From contig CAMXCT020003385.1 of the NCBI GenBank assembly GCA_947184155.2, forward strand, positions 1 through 64,000: DNA of 64,000 nt. The letters are read 5' to 3'. The stretch is from Cladocopium goreaui. Its lineage: Eukaryota; Sar; Dinophyceae; Suessiales; Symbiodiniaceae. Positions 59,701 through 64,000 of the stretch are shown piece after piece. The position numbers were made by a program, and so were the translations under genes. The first letter of the stretch is position 1, and each line of letters begins with the position of its first letter. Below the pieces are notes generated by a model that saw only the letters and a program-made list of their open reading frames with translations, made no database searches and had not been told where the DNA came from.

Positions 59701-62700
59701 GTCAAAGCCTCACATAGCCCTATTGACAATATCCTCTGTGGCAGCGAACAAAGCAGTAATCTCCTTATTTCCAATAGAGAAATCATCAATGGATGGCCCA
59801 GCTCATTTTCCCATGCTGATAGCGATTACTTTTCCAAGCTTGCAACGTGTTATCACATTAACTTCCCAAGCTATATGTGTTATGCGGTTACTGCACTTCG
59901 TGTCCTCACCCATGCACCTTGGAATGATAACATGTTCCATGGCCATATCAGAGAATTAGTCTTATGCGCTATTGGCAATGGATGGACATGGGCTGACCAG
60001 ACTGCTACTGTGCAAGGAAGACGAGTGAGCGTTGGAGAAGTCTGCGCTGCTTTTGCCAGCTACCTGAATGTGAATGCCTTTCCACCCGGGCAAGTCTCTG
60101 ACCTTGACACCGCGATTATTGCAGCCTGTGATGATTTATTTCCGGAACATTGCGAATTCTTCTTTGCGCATTTTCAGGTGAGCTGCCTTTCATGTAATGC
60201 ATCAGGCAAGGTTTCTGCTGCTCTGTTCGATACAATGTTGAGTATTAACCTTGAAAATGATACCATTGATCTTACACAAATGATTGCAAATCGGGCTCCG
60301 CGACTTGCGCTTGACAGGGAGGATGTTGATTTCTCTCATGCCAGTGACTGTTTCAATGAGGACCAACAAAGCAATGAAGAGATTGAAGGTTGCTTGACTT
60401 TCACCCTTAAGATTACAAGCCCCTTTGAGCAGCTGCCAATTGCCACCAAGGCATTAAACCTCCTTGGACAGCTCTTTGACGTTCCTACCCTGAGTGTCAA
60501 TCCTGTTTCTCAACCTTTCATTATCACTGGTATCATTCTTGTTCAAGGAAAGTCATCACACCATTTTCTTATCATTGAACGGTGCAATGAAGAACAGGTT
60601 CTTGTCTATGATAATCTACGAGGCCATGTTTGGATCCCGGTCAAACAACTGAAGGCAACCGCCGTTGTATGGGGTTTTGTTTTTCGTCGGCATGAACATC
60701 AGCCTTACTCCTTCCAACCTCCGCAGTATAAGGCCATTGCACCTGCCACACTTCAGTGTGCCAAGCAGTCTCAACGACTCAAAAAACCAAAGTTAAAACC
60801 TAAGAATACTATTGGCATCAGTGCTAAACGGTATCAGGCCCCCAGTTTTTCAAGAAAGAAATTGGGAAATCACAGTACTTCAGATAAGCTGACCAAAGCA
60901 TTGAATGACAAGACAATCGACTCCCCACTGCCAGGTGAGAACCTTCCTCCTGACGATATCCCGAAACACACCCACCCTGAACACAGTGAGGCGGGTGATC
61001 AACACGGGGTACTCGTGGTTGGTTACCCACCCACAACTGAACACACGTCTCTCCCCCTGCCAAATGAGTCGGCCGGCAATGATCATTGCTGCCACCATGG
61101 GGTACACATGGTTGGCCCTGGTCCGCCGTCTCCTCATGGTAGCACACCCATTCCACAGACTGGCCAGAACGATGACATAACGGGTGATGTGTCTGAAAGC
61201 CACTGTGGGGCACCCACAGTTGGCCGCACGGACACTCCTCTAAGTGATAATGTTACACTACTCCGTGCAGACCTTAGTAGTAAAGAGCTTGCTGCTGTTC
61301 CCTACCCTCATGAGACTGAGGCTTTGACACCAGTCAGTATCACTGCGAGTGCCCAGTGCTCAAAGCATGAGCATACGCCAGCAGAGGATGTCCGGTCATG
61401 CCCTGATGATAACTGCAACAAATTCAGTCCATCATGTGCACATGCTGATAGCTTTCGCCCTCCAGCCAGTGGAGAGACTTGTGCTCCCCAGAGTTCCTTT
61501 GTGAAGGAGAAAGATGCATCCCCTCCCAAAAGGGCTAAGCATTCCAAAGTTTATCCATATGCCATCATTAGCCTTTTTGACGGCGTAGGCTCAGCCATTC
61601 CGGCCATCACTAAAGCTATAGGATGTGCCCCGCGTATCATCATTGTTGCAGAATGTGATCCAATCCTCAGACAACTCGTGGGGGAACAATTTGGTCTTCG
61701 CACGGATGGTGAATGGACCCAAACCAGCAAAGACACTTACACGCTCTATGCAAACGATGTGCGGCAGCTTATTCGCAATCAATGTCAAATACTCAAGGAA
61801 GCATTTGCATTAGCTGGACCACAGTGCCGCTGGTTCGTAATTGCGGGTTCACCCTGTCAGGACCTCACCCCAGCCGGTCCCTTTAAAGGACTCCTTGGAC
61901 TCACTGGCCACTGTAGCTCCCTTTTTTATTATGTCCACATAATTCTGTGGCTTGTGCAAATGAACTATCCTCTTGAATACATCCGTTTTCTGCTTGAAAA
62001 TGCAGGTGCCATGCTTGACATTCATCGCAAAGCCATCCTCCGTGCCCTTGGGCTTAACCCTGATTCCACTCCTGACAGCTTCCGAGTTGACCCCAAGAAT
62101 ACACATGGAATACGACGTAACAGATTCTACTTTCGCAACTACCAAGACTGTGTCAAAGTCTCTAAGGCGGTCGTCCTTGAACCAAGTGACATAGAAGGAC
62201 CCTTATTAGACTTTGATGGTCATCCGATTCCTTTTGGACCACTCCTACGAGTCAGATCTGTCCTGGGTCACAATGTGTATCAGCTATCTTGGACGGCATA
62301 CCAACCAATTTCTCTTATATGGGACTACCTCTATTGGGGAGATAAAGCTCAATTTCAACTCCAAGCCAAAATGCATTCCAGTGATATAATCCCTGCCCTT
62401 GATTTTGAGAAATCCCTACCGCCACACTATTTGCGTGCATGGAATCGTTTCTTGCAGTCTCTCCGACAAAAAAATGTGAGTACCATTGATAGAGACCGGC
62501 TTGTCCGGGCTATCCTTCCAATATTCCATCATCCCCACATCAAAGCACCCATGAGAATCTTGTACTGTGAGGAAGTCGAAAAACTAGCTGGATTATACAA
62601 CCATTTTGACCGAGTACAAGCACATCGTTCGCTGCTCACTGAGTTTACAGTTAGAAACTATTGTGGCAATAGTTTTCATCCTGAATATATTCAAGCAGCC

Positions 62701-63966
62701 GTAGGACACCCTGAGAGGCTACGCGACTGGCTTACCGAACCTGCTGACACAGCAACCAAACATGCATGGTCCGGAGTCGCTCACCCAAAACAGGCTCGAG
62801 CTCAATATCAAGCCCTGCGTGAACAAGTACAAACCCTGGCACGAGAGCAACGTATTCGTGATTTCTCCTCCAAGCAAATTGGTCTTGACCCAATGCCAGA
62901 ATTCCCAATTCATGCACTCGAAGGGCCCTTAACCCCAATCATGCCCAATGTATTTCCGAAGCAGCTGCTGCCTACTGCCCGTAAGATTCACCCTGCTGAC
63001 CTAGGTGTCATGGATGATAAACCGCCATCGCAGTTATCACCAACTGCAGTCCAACTCCTTCAGGAAAAACACATGCAAAGCATCCTTATAGGAATGAAGT
63101 TTTTCGGAGCAGGAATTGGCAGAGCAGAAGATTTGTTGCAATTCTTCCTTGGGCACAACTATGATGCTACTATCGAGCGCCATTGTCCTCAAGCCAAGGA
63201 ATGGATCTCCCACATGCTGAGATCTGTTGGACGGTGCACCTCCACCATGACGCAACTTTTGCTCTGGCTGTACTCCATTTTACATCGTGAGCAGATTTCT
63301 GTCCATTTGGTCCATATTGCTGATTGGGAGGATCAAGCACATATTACCACGTTTGGGGACGCCCCTGCCAAATGGACTGTCTATTGTGTTCAATTTCCAC
63401 GTTCGAATACTTTCCACCTTGACACAGCCGCGTGGAATTGTCATACCAGAGTTGACATCCCATGGCAGCAACTGCCTCGCCCTGTTGTGTTTACGGCTGT
63501 ACCTATCCCTTTCCATTGTACCAACCCCAACTGCATCTGGTTCGCTGTTCCATATGGGCATAAAGGACAATATCTACTTTGTCATCGGTTTATCGGGGCT
63601 TTCCTATATGACCAGTGCATTGTTTGCTTTCTCTCTCGGTTTGTAGCACAATCCTCTTGTAATGTACACATGGCAGTCAGTGCTTATCCTGAATTCCATG
63701 GTTGCATGTTTATTGACAACGAGGGTGATGTCGCTGTTGCTGCTGCGCACGACTGGAAACTCGATGACACTAAGGGTTACCAAACATGCCTGATTAAAGC
63801 ATCTATTGACAACCGTGTTTTCAAGTACCCAGATCATAGTGCCGCTCTTCCACACATTAACCATATTGGGAAAATTAGTCAGGAACTCGCATGTAGCTGG
63901 AATCCAGACAATGCCCCCCCTAACTTTGCCTATTTTGTGTGTTCCCTGATTAAGTGTAACCAGTAG
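56734..63966 (+). CDS. 2,410-aa protein: USP-like peptidase plus C5 DNA methyltransferase
   Basis: Residues 1 to ~665 are globular and unassigned. ~670-1,000 is a Pro/His/Ser-rich linker (with hairpin A12). About 1,025-1,330 resembles a ubiquitin-specific protease fold: Cys box NFPSYMCYAVTALRVL (C1049) and His box SSHHFLIIERC (H1276/H1277), with a following YDNLRG. A second linker (~1,340-1,600) holds hairpins A13-A15. About 1,609-1,800 is a C5 methyltransferase: SLFDGVGSA (motif I), VAECDP (II), AGSPCQDLT with C1708 (IV), LLENAGAM (VI, E1755), RRNRFYFRNY (VIII). The last ~600 residues are unassigned apart from helical segments. Cytosine methyltransferases inside dinoflagellate retroelements are known; the fusion with a USP-like domain is the unusual part. 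Plausible roles are self-methylation or masking of DNA copies and deubiquitination of host factors, both inferred. The frame is fully open. Confidence 0.85.
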   Translation: MNHNPHDTIEQHAIELVSSLGKEHLFVANCPSDIDSNRYSGTVITYEEAFDHSDTGVGLCLLLPKAYVLQKFIDICLNKDISVHFVFTCSSSTSEFEASAWLYNLLNDKVQHVGFMQNLGVTFCSANNQEKYLIACQVEPYAEHCHVSWPRPCRTLEYVFPRTVVERHQTISELQSLSVVNYIDFRRPNGCHRISDKIDVTSLTVQIANDCLADIELVEKILQPTVDAAWLHGLAECQVKHFFPWDDSEFQKHFPHGITMSVLDLKAFPNTVLNEILVQLANLKVRYHFMNYRRLAIFGSPSLVINLHLALLPFDVHLPIGPKQGAFTVHMLRTEPHCTQAAHDSNHFQVKFGKIGSFQYAPAQILWAEIPSSLCKENQLDQSNQSSLIRLLKQKVGAVNFSIRWCQVDRSQQKCLCFDIEIKHEDSLPLSLNCDPGQVVIQHQCPSAEDFRADVSLTEVETRRDHWNKVIAQQMIPKEGRISHLSFEPNKKQSAKRYYDLRTTVIDSMQDFTNIIAIASQPPAWFFSPKELHMPLMECLQKVNFCDNSFIQESFVVNSDTVKIDLLHHEFIRHRDHQKWLFYHIVLGPEQCFHLKSIHFERDEWKVRYYDELIIRTFEPSSIFITLPPGISISQVVDQTQSCYLREAYACIVPSLRTPVVGTTHAGLKEQYTNTTPTAHFPNGHGMNGDKSVPSHGQSSPTPTGNRPAYHPPYKPRHSRGSPNIPPEGDIEMQPAPTNHSKPPEPPETHHQAPAGEHCDDVPMECIATALDPVDDDTGSSDKESRQLVNTLHGHSPVASNSNLAKDNLDQTHHSEPGQNTQNGIMSSPNSPKMKHLHQNAGMHTDHEDVANVGYSRLCDTSQPEKFIPNATVQLSLMNCPAQRKDATHGPTHTHSMPQAAQSLKPPTNIAKDPTPKQQDQSGNLTSQVGLPAHKSQETSKQASHNKNEHKGTPNQPPGTILDFLAQNAAYQPLDDKAQTHAPSDDVIFVKASHSPIDNILCGSEQSSNLLISNREIINGWPSSFSHADSDYFSKLATCYHINFPSYMCYAVTALRVLTHAPWNDNMFHGHIRELVLCAIGNGWTWADQTATVQGRRVSVGEVCAAFASYLNVNAFPPGQVSDLDTAIIAACDDLFPEHCEFFFAHFQVSCLSCNASGKVSAALFDTMLSINLENDTIDLTQMIANRAPRLALDREDVDFSHASDCFNEDQQSNEEIEGCLTFTLKITSPFEQLPIATKALNLLGQLFDVPTLSVNPVSQPFIITGIILVQGKSSHHFLIIERCNEEQVLVYDNLRGHVWIPVKQLKATAVVWGFVFRRHEHQPYSFQPPQYKAIAPATLQCAKQSQRLKKPKLKPKNTIGISAKRYQAPSFSRKKLGNHSTSDKLTKALNDKTIDSPLPGENLPPDDIPKHTHPEHSEAGDQHGVLVVGYPPTTEHTSLPLPNESAGNDHCCHHGVHMVGPGPPSPHGSTPIPQTGQNDDITGDVSESHCGAPTVGRTDTPLSDNVTLLRADLSSKELAAVPYPHETEALTPVSITASAQCSKHEHTPAEDVRSCPDDNCNKFSPSCAHADSFRPPASGETCAPQSSFVKEKDASPPKRAKHSKVYPYAIISLFDGVGSAIPAITKAIGCAPRIIIVAECDPILRQLVGEQFGLRTDGEWTQTSKDTYTLYANDVRQLIRNQCQILKEAFALAGPQCRWFVIAGSPCQDLTPAGPFKGLLGLTGHCSSLFYYVHIILWLVQMNYPLEYIRFLLENAGAMLDIHRKAILRALGLNPDSTPDSFRVDPKNTHGIRRNRFYFRNYQDCVKVSKAVVLEPSDIEGPLLDFDGHPIPFGPLLRVRSVLGHNVYQLSWTAYQPISLIWDYLYWGDKAQFQLQAKMHSSDIIPALDFEKSLPPHYLRAWNRFLQSLRQKNVSTIDRDRLVRAILPIFHHPHIKAPMRILYCEEVEKLAGLYNHFDRVQAHRSLLTEFTVRNYCGNSFHPEYIQAAVGHPERLRDWLTEPADTATKHAWSGVAHPKQARAQYQALREQVQTLAREQRIRDFSSKQIGLDPMPEFPIHALEGPLTPIMPNVFPKQLLPTARKIHPADLGVMDDKPPSQLSPTAVQLLQEKHMQSILIGMKFFGAGIGRAEDLLQFFLGHNYDATIERHCPQAKEWISHMLRSVGRCTSTMTQLLLWLYSILHREQISVHLVHIADWEDQAHITTFGDAPAKWTVYCVQFPRSNTFHLDTAAWNCHTRVDIPWQQLPRPVVFTAVPIPFHCTNPNCIWFAVPYGHKGQYLLCHRFIGAFLYDQCIVCFLSRFVAQSSCNVHMAVSAYPEFHGCMFIDNEGDVAVAAAHDWKLDDTKGYQTCLIKASIDNRVFKYPDHSAALPHINHIGKISQELACSWNPDNAPPNFAYFVCSLIKCNQ
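59286..59307 (+). repeat. Hairpin A12 (inside the 2,410-aa ORF)
   Basis: CAACGTG pairs with CACG-G-TTG around loop GGGTACT, one bulged G. The reading frame through the loop differs from that in A13-A15. Confidence 0.75.
60993..61028 (+). repeat. Hairpin A13 (inside the 2,410-aa ORF)
   Basis: Inner CACG/CGTG, bulged G, then GGGTGATCAA/TTGGTTACCC with two G-T wobbles; loop GGGTACT. Fourteen pairs, the longest of the family. Confidence 0.85.
61091..61116 (+). repeat. Hairpin A14 (inside the 2,410-aa ORF)
   Basis: Inner CCATG/CATGG, bulged T, outer GCCA/TGGC, loop GGGTACA. Nine pairs. Confidence 0.85.
61199..61224 (+). repeat. Hairpin A15 (inside the 2,410-aa ORF)
   Basis: Inner CTGTG/CACAG, bulged T, outer GCCA/TGGC, loop GGGCACC. 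Nine pairs; three inner base pairs differ from A14, each compensated. Confidence 0.85.
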
Positions 63967-64000
63967 ACATGCCGCGCCTCGGGACTGTTGCGAAACCTCT

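Overview
The window looks like a repeat- and retroelement-dominated stretch of a dinoflagellate nuclear genome, most likely Symbiodiniaceae. This is inferred from the style of the copia and LINE proteins, the ubiquitin-like/ankyrin protein and the retroelement-associated cytosine methyltransferase; no species marker is present. I see no rRNA, tRNA or CRISPR array and no ordinary housekeeping gene. Almost everything recognisable belongs to mobile elements, nested in one another.

Layout. (1) 1-10,357: a mosaic of a ~561-bp unit (A) and a ~1,713-bp unit (B) in a 2,275-bp tandem, mirrored around 5,804-5,815 into an inverted repeat with ~4.5-kb arms. (2) 10,305-14,728: minus-strand LINE endonuclease and an upstream minus-strand ORF fragment, the latter split by a 2.07-kb minisatellite-filled element with terminal inverted repeats and an 8-bp target duplication (12,431-14,498). 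(3) 14,729-26,727: a 12-kb Ty1/copia retrotransposon with 780-bp LTRs, PBS, PPT, a ~2,600-codon gag-pol with one 1-nt frameshift, a methyltransferase-like domain after RNase H, and an extra 501-aa ORF. (4) 26,728-31,227: a plus-strand decayed LINE (reverse transcriptase, zinc knuckle, RNase H, unknown C-terminal domain). (5) 31,228-63,966: a plus-strand multi-ORF element ('element P') with an N-globular/C-coil protein, a glycosyltransferase-like protein, an alpha/beta-hydrolase fragment and a 2,410-aa protein joining a USP-like peptidase fold to a C5 DNA methyltransferase. (6) 39,043-54,750: a 15.7-kb minus-strand multi-ORF element ('element M': small ORFs, ubiquitin-like/ankyrin protein, glycosyltransferase-like protein, SF1 helicase) inserted into the glycosyltransferase-like gene of element P. 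It has an A10 tail and a perfect 19-bp target duplication, so it arrived through an RNA intermediate.

The strongest unexplained signal is two families of short hairpins. Family A (28 nt, loop GGGTACC-like, one-nucleotide 3' bulge) occurs about 15 times and only in element P. Family B (31-37 nt, loop ACGTCTTTG-like, 4x4 internal loop) occurs 7 times and only in element M. In both, the loop is conserved while the arms differ from copy to copy and still pair, including G-U pairs. Copies sit at inter-ORF and inter-domain junctions, several directly in front of start codons. I read them as RNA-level signals or as tiny hairpin parasites of long polycistronic retroelement RNAs.

Frameshifts in gag, the glycosyltransferase-like gene, the helicase and the LINE mostly fall in short homopolymers, so sequencing error and real decay cannot be separated from this sequence alone.
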